Below are positions 11,967 to 22,651 of a stretch of DNA of 64,000 bases, piece by piece. The notes below the pieces were generated by a model that saw only the letters and a list, made by a program, of their open reading frames with translations, was not told the origin of the DNA and did no database searches. The position numbers were made by a program, and so were the translations under genes. Each line of letters begins with the position of its first letter. Position 1 is the stretch's first letter. The DNA is taken from NCBI GenBank assembly GCA_033675265.1, contig JAUJYZ010001239.1:342524-406523 (forward strand). Direction: 5' to 3'. This stretch comes from Actinostola sp. cb2023 (Eukaryota > Cnidaria > Anthozoa > Actiniaria > Actinostolidae).

Positions 11967-12091
11967 AGAGTGCAGGAAAAGTGTGAAAACTAACTAATAT
12001 TATTGATCGAGTACTAAATAGTACTAATGAAACAATAGAAAAAAAATAGAAATAGCACTATTTAAAAAGGTATTCTATATTATTGCACTCT
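11967..12091. repeat. AGAGTGCA MITE, copy 1
   Basis: Inverted ends AGAGTGCA..TGCACTCT around a core CACTAATGAAACAATAGAAA / AATAGCACTATTT. The same family occurs at 21611-21743 and, more diverged, at 36445-36587. Confidence 0.75.
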
Positions 12092-12424
12092 ATAAAATAT
12101 ATTCAAGATACAAACTGTTGAACCTCTGTGTGACCACTTTTCCTCTTTTCCTGGATCCGAGGGTGGTTGCTTATGAGAAGTTCAACTGTACTAAGATACA
12201 CCTAATTGCATAATCATTGTCAGGTTGAAAATCATGAAAGCTATGACCTTTCAATTTTGGGAAATTGAAACTCAAATAACAAAAAATCATCAATCTTCTT
12301 ATTCAGACTTGTGGGATCTTAGTTGAATGTTCAGTTCAAAGATTTTGAAAGATTTGAGAACTTTGATATCATCTGCATGTAATGTGGCTCATGAACTGAT
12401 TTCCCATCCATCCTTGCGGTCTTA

Positions 12425-12625
12425 AGGCTCGGACACACGCTGCAACTTTTCTTGCAACGTTGGCGCGCAACAAGAGTTTTTTGGGGTGTCACACGATGCA
12501 ACGTTGCGTGCAGGTGTCACACGATGCAACGTTGCGTGCAACGGTTGTAGAAGTAGAACTCGATCCTACTTCTGCAACTGTTGCGTGCAACGTTGCAAGA
12601 AAAGTTGAACCGTGTGTCCGAGCCT
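12425..12625. repeat. AGGCTCGGACACACG MITE
   Basis: Inverted ends AGGCTCGGACACACG at 12425 and CGTGTGTCCGAGCCT ending at 12625, with internal GCAACGTTGC palindromes and a direct repeat (GGTGTCACACGATGCAACG) at about 12484 and 12513. The small ORF across it is not a gene. Confidence 0.8.
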
Positions 12626-12721
12626 TTAGCTTCTATGATTTATGATTTTCAACAAAAAAAATTTTTACTTTTTTTTATTACTTATTTATTTTTGCAATTA
12701 GAGTAATTAGGTGTATATAAA

Positions 12722-12998
12722 TATACACTCAATTGCAGAAAGGTTGTAGTATACATTTATACAAATATCTAATGATACAAGATATCTAATGAGATACAAA
12801 GTGCGAAACCACGCTTATTTTCTTCTAATATATCTGAAACGTCAATTTTAGATTAGTATCGCATCCAACAAGGACAACACAATAATTTTCAGCAATATTT
12901 TGTGCTTAAACAGTTGTATTTTAGCATGTTTAACATTTTGCATCTCATTAGATATTTGTATAAATGTATACTACAACGTTTCTGCAATTGAGTGTATA
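12722..12998. repeat. MITE that ends inside the BEN gene
   Basis: TATACACTCAATTGCAGAAA at 12722 and its inverse ending at 12998. The arms are about 55 bp with few mismatches. The right end supplies the last ~17 codons of the BEN-domain ORF on the minus strand. Confidence 0.85.
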
Positions 12999-13315
12999 AG
13001 CTTGCTGTTTGTTTACATACTTTGAAAGATATTTGTTAATTGCGTTGATGCACTTCCGCCACTCTTTGTCCTTGTTGACCTCTTGAATATGGTATACTTC
13101 AAAATATGAGTTCATTATATAATCTTTTGCCATTCGGTTGAGTGGCCTTTTGCCACCACCACCATTGACACTACAATTTCGCAGTTCATCTTTTGTGTAC
13201 ATATTTTTCAAAAGTTGAACTGCAAAGTTGGGCTCTGACCGTGCATTACTCTTTATGTCTAGTACCACTTCTTTTCTTGGAAAAGAAAGTGGTCTTTCAT
13301 GGGGGCTGACTGTAT

Positions 13316-13745
13316 TTGTACCAGGGCGTGACCCTGGTACCATGGCAGTCTCAAATGTACCAGGATCTAACCCTGGTACATGCATTGACATAAATGAACC
13401 AGGGTTAGACCCTGGTAACACAAATGGGCTGGAACCAGGGTTAGACCCTGGTACCAGCATCATACAAGAGCCTGTATCAGGGTCAGACCTTGATACAGAC
13501 ATGTCATCAAAAGTACCAGGGTTAGACCCTGGTACCAGCATCATACAAGAGCCTGTATCAGGGTCAGACCTTGATACAGGCATGTCAAAAGTACCAGGGT
13601 CTAACCCTGGTACAAGCATCATACAAGAACCTGTATCAGGGTCAGACCTTGATACAGGCATGTCATCAAAAGTACCAGGGTCTAACCCTGGTACAAGCAT
13701 CATACAAGAACCTGTATCAGGGTCAGACCTTGATACAGGCTGAGG
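13316..13745. repeat. palindromic tandem repeats in the BEN gene
   Basis: About four copies of an ~81-bp unit (78-81 bp) and several partial ones. Each contains two short palindromes of the form GTACCAGGG..CCCTGGTAC and GTATCAGGGTCAGACC..TGATAC. They encode a VPGLDPGTF / VSRSDPDTGS repeat on the minus strand. The plus-strand ORF across it is a shadow. Confidence 0.9.
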
Positions 13746-14308
13746 CATGGAGCTACAAGCAGGGCTTTCTGGTACATAATCCAGTTCAAGCACTGGTGAA
13801 TCTAATGTACCAGTCCCTGCTACTTTGTGGTGGCACGTGGCACAATTTCCTCAAGATGTTTTGAATATCATGAAGAGATGTCTCGATTTTGTCCAGTCGT
13901 GCATCGACATCTGACTTGGTAGGTGGCGTTCCAACTTGAATTCCAATTTCTTTCGACTGAGGCATATTAATTACTTTTCTCTCCTGTTCCTTTCCTATAC
14001 ATGCAGATTCATTTTGCATGTGTTGCAAAATCTCTTCATCATTTGCAGTTTTCAATATAGGAATTTTAAGTGCTTTTCTCTCCTGTTCCAGGAGAGACAC
14101 TTGGGTATCTAGAAGAAAAAATATAATTATATACAGCTCAACCTACTCTGAAGTGTCAAGACATATATTCAGAGACTGTCCTGATCACCATGTTGACAGA
14201 GAAACTGTTCCACTTGTGATCAAGGCTCTAGTCTGAGCCAAAAGCTCACAACTTATAAATTACTGTATACAGAGTATCAAAAGTTTAAACAAATTTACTT
14301 TAAAATTA

Positions 14309-14609
14309 TACACCTATTTCAAAAAAGGTTGCCGAGGACATCAGTCCATAGGCGATAGGTTATAGGTCGTTGCAAGACCGAACTGCATTATGGTCTTCAA
14401 TGCTGTGGATGCCAGAGAAAATTCATAAAAGTCGATTCAAAAGTTGTCTTGGTCTGTTTGAATTCAGATAGTTACGATATCATACAGCTTTTCATGCAGG
14501 AAGTGACATTTTTGGCTATTCAAGCTGTTATAACCATAATGCAGTTCGGTCTTCTATAACCTATCGTCTATGGACTGATGTCCCGACAACCTTTTTTGAA
14601 ATAGGTGTA
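14309..14609. repeat. MITE with ~85-bp inverted ends, TA target
   Basis: TACACCTATTTCAAAAAAGG at 14309 and its inverse ending at 14609. The similarity continues through GACATCAGTCCATAGGCGAT. Flanking TA on both sides is compatible with a Tc1/mariner-type derivative. Confidence 0.85.
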
Positions 14610-14689
14610 TATGTTTAAAAAAAATGTGAATGTGATGTTGACTGGTACATGGGCATGTTACCTTGCAAAAGCTCTGCTATATAATGTAT

Positions 14690-15140
14690 AACCTATATGG
14701 GTACATGTACATGTGCTCCATATAGTGTATGGTTTTCAAGCTTCTCAGGTCTGCAGGGGATAGGGTACAGTTTTTACGGAGGACCAAGTTTGATATGATT
14801 ATTTGAAGATCGAGCTAACATTTTGTAAATGATTGTAGTGGCTAAATACTAAATCAAAGCGGTGAATGCCTCAAGTAGGCCAGGAATATAAGGGTTACTC
14901 TGGGTGCCAGAGGTAATATTTTGCTTTCTTTACCCCTCTCTCGGTGTCGCAGGTGCTGTAACGAGCCACATATATACTAGCCTTCAGTGCTGAGAGGGAG
15001 AAAGAAAGCAAAATATTACCTCTGACACCCAGGGTAGAATACAGTATTAAAAAAATCATTTTTAGGTCTAGGATAGGGACAGGGTTTCAAAGTCACCGCA
15101 TCTCACCCCTACCCCAAACAATTTAAAAATATAACCCCCT
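14690..15140. repeat. CCCATA-type repeat with internal hairpin
   Basis: The outer parts (AGTGTATGGTTTTCAAGC, and AGGATAGGGACAGGGTTTC near 15069) match the repeat at 5166-6085. A hairpin MITE lies within it at 14894-15037, with GAGGTAATATTTTGCTTTCT in the left arm. Confidence 0.6.
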
Positions 15141-15562
15141 GGGCAAAAGCTCTTTAGTTTTTGTTGTTGATTGTTGTTGTTGTTTTTGCATGTTTTTGAC
15201 ATAAGCTTATGCCCCAAATGAAGGGACTTGTTTTGTTATTTTCCCAACCAAAATAGTATTATTCTCTGTGAATTTTATCAGTAAGCTCATAACTTTAATA
15301 TGAAGAGATAATTTTAACGAGAGGTAAGCTTAAGTTTATTAGCTTAAACTTATAAGCTTAAGTATTAAAACTTACCAGCTACATCAATTACTCTGGCAAA
15401 GTAGGCCTTACTTTGCCACTTGACTTTAATATATTCGTCTTTCCTGATGTTATTTTGAAACCCTTCTAAAACTTGGGACCGTTTGATAATTGCGATTTCA
15501 TCGGTTTCAATAAAATATGAAAGTGCGTATTCGAAAATCTTCAGTTCTTGACGTTTACTCAT

Positions 15563-16880
15563 ATTGTCTTGAAGAAATTGTCTTGAAGAAACCGTCTTGA
15601 AATGTCAGCCAGATTCTGATTCTGAAATAAAAAGATTTTCAGTGAAAGTTAGTTTGTCATTTCAAAAACTCAAAAGAATAAAGATCGACTAGATTCTAAA
15701 TAAGATAGAATAACAAATGTTCAATGTCGTGATCAACTGGTTCCGAACAACTTGATAGAAGATAAGCTTAGATCTTTTGTTTATAAGATCAGCTAGCTCA
15801 TGAAGCCTCGCTCATGAAGTCTCTCTTGATCCAAGCCAAATTAGGTGAAGAATCGCTTGGTTTTGTCCATCAACATGTAAAACCTTCACATTATTAATTT
15901 AAAAGCAGTGCTCAACAACGGATCAACAATATGTGATCTTTGACATGCAAATTTGGCGACGGGAAGCGTACGGCGAGGATCTACGGCGAGACAAAGCGAC
16001 GGCAGACGATGATACGGACGTGACAGCTAGTACCGCCCCAAAAGCCGGCCAATCACAATTTGCTTAAATTTAAAAACATTTAATTTGGGCTTCAAACTGA
16101 ATGATGAAACGACCTTGAGTAGCTCTTGAGTACTTTGAATGTAGTAATGCAACTAACAACATTGAACTAGATGAAAACAAAACGACTTTTAATAAGCTTA
16201 TGGCTGAACTCGATCTGATAATTTCACAAACTTCTTGTCAGCGCTGTCAAAGCATCGATCGATATGATCAGCGCAGTGTTTGTAGCGGTAAACAAAATTT
16301 CGCCGAAATCGTCAAGAGATAAATTTGAGATGTAAAATTTAGGCTTACGTAAGTCGTTGATTATAAAGGACCGAAGTTGATGAGATAAGCTTAAGCTTAC
16401 ATCGAGGTAGATACGCTTTTTTTAGATAAACTAAGATTAAAGATTACACGGCATTTATAATACACTGTAAGACTTAATTCTAGTCGCCCTTTGTCATTTG
16501 CTTTGTTGATGATCAAGCTCTGCAATTGAAAAAACAATACGAAAACGGTAATCTTACTTACCTATTTTTCCTTTTGTGGATCTTGATTTTGAACGTACAC
16601 GGTGCTACAGCTTGAACAGGCAACCATTAACTCGTATTTTACAAGTCAGCGGATCGATCGCATAAAAATGTTTATCACTGAAGAAGTTTTATTAAGCTTA
16701 CATTTCATAGCATCCAAGTTTCACAACCATATTTCACATTTCTGTTACTGATTTATTGCTACAAAATGTATTTCTAACCTATTTATGTAATTTATATATT
16801 TTATTAATGTTAATTAAAAAGATCAACTATATAAGCTTACATGTATTTCATTTTATAAAGCGAAATTTTAAATATCTACA
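15563..16880. other. interior of the 9.3-kb element, no further gene seen
   Basis: AT-rich with many AAGCTTA motifs. This should include the promoter of the BEN gene. No conserved domain is seen on either strand. Confidence 0.4.
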
Positions 16881-16881
16881 A

Positions 16882-17012
16882 AGGCGAAAAGTGCGTGATA
16901 GGCGAAAAGTGCGTAATAGGCGAAAAGTGCGTGCATGAGAAAAGTGCGTGATAGGCGAAAAGTGCGAATCACGCCCAAGGACGCCCAAGGCAAAAAGTGC
17001 GTGATGAAAGTT
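16882..17012. repeat. tandem array, right subterminal
   Basis: Units of GGCGAAAAGTGCGTGATA with variants, in the opposite sense to the array at 8478-8670. Next to it lies ACGCGTCATTTTGC, whose inverse matches part of the left subterminal region. This confirms the two ends belong to one element. Confidence 0.85.
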
Positions 17013-17556
17013 TACGCCTAACGCGTCATTTTGCTCAAGAAAAATTAGGTGAAAACGGAGCATCGATGTTACGGGGGTTTTCGAGATTTTCGCGCGAGAG
17101 ACCTACGTTCTTTTGCTAAGTTTCTTATAGTATTTTCTCTTGGCAAAATTCATTTTTCAACTAGAGATAGACTGATAAATTCGCTTTCAAAACATGTAAA
17201 TATAAGTACAAACTTATTTATAAAACAAAAACTAGAGCATTTTCTAAACAAATTTAAGCTTTAAAATTCGTGATTTCACGTTGTACACCAACTCCGTGCG
17301 CAAGGCCTTCTGTATCCCATAAAATAAAGCAAGGATTTAAGTTTGATGTTAAATTAAGTGTTTTAGCGATAAACATGTACCTGAATGACATATCGGAATC
17401 GTCAACATGTCATTAGCAACTTAAATGATCTGCAACTGAGATGATTCATGTTTATGCCAAATTAGTACGTACGTTACATGTTTGTCGTTTCTTTTTGTAC
17501 ACACGCTATATCCCCAAGCTTTATTTTTTAGCTGTATATTGCTGTTAGAAGAACTG

Positions 17557-17720
17557 AGAAGAAGAAGAAGAAGAAGAAGAAGATGATGATGATGATGATG
17601 AAAATTAAAAAAAACATTAGGACTGTATCCTCGAGTTTTACCTTTATATTACATAAAGAAGAAGTGAAGAAGATCGATCGAAGAAGAAGAAGAAGAAGAA
17701 GAAGAAGAAGAAGAAGAAAG
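17557..17720. repeat. (GAA)n and (GAT)n microsatellites
   Basis: Two trinucleotide tracts at 17557-17600 (GAA then GAT) and 17653-17720 (GAA), just outside the right end of the 9.3-kb element. Confidence 0.9.
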
Positions 17721-18960
17721 CATGTAGGTGTGACGTGAAGTTGCCCTTGACAGACTGCTATCTTGTTGGGGCAGCTTTTAGAGTGTTTTTAAATTAAAAT
17801 AAGTTCGACAAAGACATTATTTTTTTGTACAATACTTTCCTACATAGACTATTGATGGAAATACTCAGTTATCATAACTGAACTTTGCTTACATTTCATG
17901 ATATGAATTCGTGTGATGACCAAACAAAGAAACATCAAAACATGATCACTTACTTGCTGAGTGAATGGTTCACTTCAGTTCTCCTTCTGTTCTGTATGTC
18001 TTTCTATTGCTTCCTCCAAAGTATTTATAGAACGGAACTGAATATTTCAGTTGAAGTCTGATTATGTTCTAGTCATAGAAGACACTTTTCATGTGATCTT
18101 AAAATCAACCAATGTAAACTATCCAAGCTAACTTTCTCTGATAAAGTCACCCAATATTGATACAATGGCGTCTAGAATATTTCGTTCAACGAATTCTTCA
18201 TCGTTTTGCAAAAACTCCAAGGTTACTGTATTTGTTATTTGCTTAATTTAGAAATGATATTAAAACAAAACAAAAATAGCATGAGGATATTGTCAACAAA
18301 GAGTGGCCGGCCAAACTAACCCATTTCCTTGAACTTGGATCAGTAGCTACCGTAGATCAACAATGGATTTGGTTTGAACGTGTTTGGACAGAATAGTTCT
18401 TTTAAGATTGGATTTCGGTAAAACTTTGTTAGGATATGCCGATCAGCAAGTTGTTTTCGGGGCTTAAACATATTGCCATGCATAATCAAAATGGTGTGAA
18501 GATTTCAGCAAACGTGGAAGATGCAAACTAATATTGTGAAGCTGAAATAACATATCTCGAACCCACCATAAGAGGTTTTATAGGGAAGTGTTCAAACTTT
18601 AACCACGTCGATTTTTGTGACCGTTGCTTCGCTGGAACTTTTGAACTTCAAAGTTGATGTTTTGGTCAACGATCTGTACTTACGGGCCAACGCCTGTTAA
18701 TTATTCAATTATTATTGAACATTAAAATACACATCATTTCATGCAAATATATTTTGGTATATTCAACACAAATTATAACATAAACGATGTAATATAATAT
18801 ACTTTTTGAACACAAGATACTCCACCACAATATGTTAAGCTTACAGAGGCACTGAGAAGTAATAAAGAAGCTAGCCGGGAAAGAAGCGCGAAGACGGAGT
18901 TTGTGTGGCACTTTGCTTATTGTGCTCACTCATCATGATCAAAATGATTGACATGGGGTT
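17721..18960. other. intergenic, no gene supported
   Basis: No domain-bearing frame, RNA gene or clear inverted repeat is seen. The minus-strand ORF at 18705-18929 has low-complexity hydrophobic sequence without support. Confidence 0.4.
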
Positions 18961-18967
18961 TGGGACG

Positions 18968-19081
18968 GTAAGTACTATATACAATATGAGCGGCCGATCT
19001 GTATGGGATTTACAAACTCGAGCCGTAGGCGAGAGTTTGTAAATCCTATACAGATCGGACGCGAATATTGTATATTACTTA
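18968..19081. repeat. hairpin MITE
   Basis: TAAGTA..CCGATCTGTATGGGATTT..ACAAACTC folds on GAGTTTGTAAATCC..CAGATCGG ending near 19081. The loop contains GAGCCGTAGGCGA. Confidence 0.8.
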
Positions 19082-19678
19082 TCGAATCCAACGATGTATA
19101 AGTGGATGTTTTACTATAATTTTGATGATAGGAAACAGTTTGGCCAAGAAAATCCAAGTTAAAGTTGAATGCAAATGAGGACGAATCTCTTGCCGATTTA
19201 CAGATGTCTGCTACGCTTATGATTTCTATTGTATTTGTCTCATTAATTTCATGAATTCGATAATAAAAGCTAAAGAAAACAAAAACTTAAACACAGACTA
19301 TTGATTTATAAAACTTCCTTTTTTGGTTGAAAATTAGCTTTTTTTTCGATATGAAAAAGCGACTTTTTGAGGACACAAACTTTCGTCCCGCTTCAAAATG
19401 GCGGAATCCCGCGAACAGAGGATCGAAAAGAAGATTAAAATACAGACAACAGAAAGATTACCACACAAAGAAAATGACACAGAGCTGTTAGTTAAGATAC
19501 AGATGACACACACCTACTGTTAATAGGATCTCAAAAAGGTGCTTATTACTTTTTTCTTCGTGTTTTCGCTATCTGGTCAAACACGTTTTACTGCAGAAAG
19601 TCAGTGAATCGAGGTCAGGTCCCGCGGTTGCTATGTGACGTCACAAACTACAACAACACTGTACTAGATCGCACAGCC

Positions 19679-19710
<32 letters not shown>

Positions 19711-19947
19711 TTTATCTCAAAACAATTCATAATATAAGGAGTGAGTGAATGAGTGAGTGAGTGAGTGAGTGAATGACACGTTAAGGATTGCTTACAAAAT
19801 TGACACATTTTTGGCAATATATAGAGGATATTACATGGGCGCGCGGAGATACGAATTGTATCTTCGATACGTGTTGATAATATATAATTTATTTATAATT
19901 TATTATATAATTAGTATAGGAAATACCACTAAGTGGTATTTCCTATT

Positions 19948-20150
19948 AATAACACACCTACAAAAAATATGAGTTTCTTTATAGTAGCAAATCGCACGTA
20001 ACGCAATCACAATAATAATAAAATAGCAATTTTCTTAATACCGTGCAATTAATTAATTGCACGGTGCAATTAATTAATTGCACGGTATTAAGAAAACATC
20101 CACAGTCAATCGGCCAATCAGAAACGAGTATTTTTTGTAGGTGTGTTATT
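19948..20150. repeat. MITE with a long palindrome at 20030-20095
   Basis: Inverted ends AATAACACACCTACAAAAAA at 19948 and its inverse ending at 20150. Inside is a 66-bp near-perfect palindrome made of TTTTCTTAATACCGTG and two GCAATTAATTAATTGCA units. A shorter inverted unit (ATCGATGAAA..TTTCATCGAT) directly abuts it at 20151-20288 and contains two TCTTCACATGTGAAGAT-like palindromes. Confidence 0.8.
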
Positions 20151-20399
20151 ATCGATGAAACATTTTTTTTTTGAAATTATTTTTACTTTACGATATGATA
20201 TATCTTCACATGTGAAGATAACATTGTTATTTTCACGTGTGAAGATATCAATTTTTCGAAGCAGAGAAATTTATATATTTCATCGATAATTATATAATAA
20301 ACCATTTTCTCATTTCCTTGACTGCCCTTCGAACAAAAGGACCAAGTTGAGGCTAACATAACGTTGTAGCTCCAATCCATTGCACGTTAGCCTCACGCA

Positions 20400-21200
20400 C
20401 ATCGCGTAAAATTGGATGTCACATCCGGGATTTTTCGTACATTAGCATAAGTCACCAGTCTCTCCTTTCACCGTAAGAGCTCACAGCCAATAAAAAATAC
20501 AAGAACTTTGAACGCGTCTTTACTTTTGATAAATAAAATAAATGAAAACAAGCACCAAGAGAAAAAGTCTATCACGGGAAATAAAAGGCAAACAACTACT
20601 GAAAAACCACTTACCATTTTTATTGTCCTGCTGCCGGTCGATCATGCGATTTTTTTAGAATCGGAGGAAGAATGGCGTATTTCAGTATGAAATGTCCCAA
20701 GGTAAGATGAAATATCTCTCATTATGCTTCGCGAGTGACCAGAAGGAAAAAGTCTATCATAATAATAATAATAATAATGGGTTTCTCTTAACCTTGTATA
20801 GCTTTGTTTAATCCCCATATTTGACTTTTGGTAGGATAAATATAACAAGCGATTTTCCAAAGGTTTAGTTCAAGCAGTCGATGATCTGTCGCCATGGCCA
20901 AGCAAGAAGGTAGCGAAACACGCCAAACTGTCCACGTTTCTCGATGTTGTAGAGCTATTTTTCTTCGGCCATTTTGAAAATTTGGTAGCCAAGCCTGTAT
21001 TCCACAGGGAACCAAGTATTTAGGTCTTAGACTCCCTTAGATGATCGATTAAATTTGACTGAAAAAGACTGAGAATCCAGGAGGATTGGCCGAGTGGGGA
21101 TTGGGCGCTAATTTAAAATTTTATCGCGGGAACTTGCGAATTCTGCCTCAGAAAAATATTTCAACACGTTTTTTTGGGGAGAAAAATAGAGGGTTGTTTT
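20400..21200. other. intergenic, no gene supported
   Basis: Contains a short AAT run at 20759-20777. Small ORFs have no recognisable domain. The left arm of the large inverted duplication begins somewhere after this stretch. Confidence 0.35.
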
Positions 21201-21382
21201 TCTTAATGTTTTTAAATTATTGAAATGTTTTATCTTTGTCATTCAACCAAAAATGTGTCCATGACCTGATTTATTGGGCAATTTTATGCGATGACTTGGT
21301 CCACTTGTTTGAAGGGCATGCAGTCAAGCGAATGAGAAACTGGTATATTGTGCCTTGGAGTTACATAGTGCAAACATACATA

Positions 21383-21560
21383 TTTATGATGGAGTCAGTC
21401 CCATCTGCCCGACAGAAGACATTAGGCCCTGTCGAAGTTTTGAGAATCTGGGTTTAAGTTCAGTGAAGTTCAATAAAACGGTCGACACGGAAGACGTAAA
21501 GCACAGGATCGAGAAGCGAGATTCAATCTTGGCAGAGTATGCGGTTAATTGCTCTGGGCC
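21383..21560 (-). pseudogene. truncated LRR-GPCR 3' end
   Basis: Read on the minus strand, this stretch matches the last ~55 codons of the GPCR genes (TGCTTTACGTCTTCCG, then CGACAGGGCCT, then GACTCCATCATAA). It has lost a short stretch just before the NPLLY region and has other small changes. The same deletion is seen in the copy at 46930-47103, so both descend from one fragment. Confidence 0.75.
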
Positions 21561-21610
21561 AGGTTGCTTCGAAAACGGATGAACGCTAACCCAGGGTTTA
21601 ACCCCGGGAT

Positions 21611-21743
21611 AGAGTGCAATTTAGAAAAGCTTGAAAACTAAATAACTAATTAGTACTAAATAGCACTAATGAAACAATAGAAAACAATAGAAATAGCACT
21701 ATTTAAAATTAGTACTATTTCACACTTTTCTAAATTGCACTCT
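21611..21743. repeat. AGAGTGCA MITE, copy 2
   Basis: Ends AGAGTGCAATTTAGAAAAG and the inverse CTTTTCTAAATTGCACTCT, with core CACTAATGAAACAATAGAAA. Same family as 11967-12091. It sits next to the truncated GPCR tail and is missing from the right arm. Confidence 0.85.
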
Positions 21744-22651
21744 AGCATTAACTAACTAAATAACATATTATTATTATTTGTTAACCCACTTTCGAACAAC
21801 CGGGCCCTGTACTGAACTATAATGCCCTGCCACCATATCAAACACTTAATCGAAATCGATTATGCAAATAAAATGACAGGGTATTTCATAATATATCTAG
21901 CCGCGTAATGAACTACTTCCAGCACTAGATTAACAAACATGTCCAATACACACGAAGTGAGTCGAGTCGTCAACTTCTTGGTGGATATTGACTGTTCTTC
22001 ATTGAAATGACCTCATGTTTTGAACGTACGTAATTAGCATGCAATTTGGTCAACTTTAACTATGAATTGTTAATGGTTTGAGAAGCTACATCCGGCAATG
22101 ATAAATAAACACTCGAAAGAGTTCTTCTTCTTATGTATTCATTCAATCAATCAATCAATTGCTTTTTTCACCGACCATGCCATGAATTGTACAAAAATAT
22201 ATATTTACAAAGCTAAGACTTGTTTCGCTGTTCATGTACAGTTTTCATTCATTTTAGTAATCCTTTCAGCTGATAGATAGATAGATAGATATATAGCTTA
22301 TTATTAATAAATACTATTGCAGCTGGATAGCTGAAATTACAATCGGTAAAAAACAAGTAGATCTTCAAGTACTGTGGTCCATTTCCGTAGTCTTTCGTTT
22401 CCTCGTTTTGTAAAGTCTCTCATCGTACTGTCAATACTTGATATGGGAAAGTTAAAAGACCGGATGTCAAAAGCACATATTATTTTGAACCAACTTAAGC
22501 CCTATTGCACACACAATGTGAGGTCGAACTTGTTAAATTGAAAGCCGTTTCCAGTTAAAAAAAAAGAAGGAGAACAGAGAACAAACCTGGTACAAATGCT
22601 TCACAGTTCTGGACTAAGTACTACTGGCCTCAACACTGCCATAAACCGACA

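Larger units (their letters stand above)
12948..15562 (-). pseudogene. BEN-domain accessory gene, one apparent frameshift
   Basis: Exon 1 (15562-15376) starts MSKRQELKIFEYALSYF, continues with KVKWQSKAYFARVIDV, and ends at a donor G|GTAAGT in phase 1. Exon 2 begins after TTCTTCTAG at 14108 in matching phase. It encodes a charged, partly coiled segment (LDKIETSLHDIQNIL) and then, after a 1-nt shift near 13825-13835, a Pro/Gly/Asp-rich repeat region. The C-terminal ~100 residues (PRKEVVLDI..NFAVQLLKNMY..KRPLNRMAKDYI..WRKCINAINKYL) resemble a BEN domain, a DNA-binding or protein-binding fold found in chromatin factors. Its first-exon module plus C-terminal BEN is a layout I associate with cnidarian multicopy genes. 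It lies inside the 9.3-kb TIR element and is transcribed opposite to the transposase-like gene. Whether the frameshift is real or a sequencing error is unknown. Confidence 0.6.
8024..17307. mobile_element. 9.3-kb TIR transposon carrying a transposase-like and a BEN-domain gene
   Basis: The ends are inverted repeats of about 27 bp: GGCC[C/T]TGCGCACGGAGTT then GGTGTACAA, at 8024-8050 and 17281-17307. They are flanked by TTCT on both sides (8020-8023 and 17308-17311), a plausible 4-bp target duplication. Both subterminal regions hold tandem arrays of an 18-bp unit containing GGCGAAAAGTGCG, in inverted orientation. Inside are a broken plus-strand gene (8963-10058) and a minus-strand BEN-domain gene (12948-15562), plus nested MITEs at 10728-11269, 11967-12091, 12425-12625, 12722-12998 and 14309-14609. 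Several DNA-transposon superfamilies make 4-bp duplications. I cannot assign this one. Confidence 0.7.

Noticed and set aside
13228..13743. Plus-strand ORF with VPGLDPGTS repeats
   Set aside because: Mirror of the minus-strand BEN gene repeats, caused by palindromic units. Only the minus strand leads into a BEN domain and has splice support.
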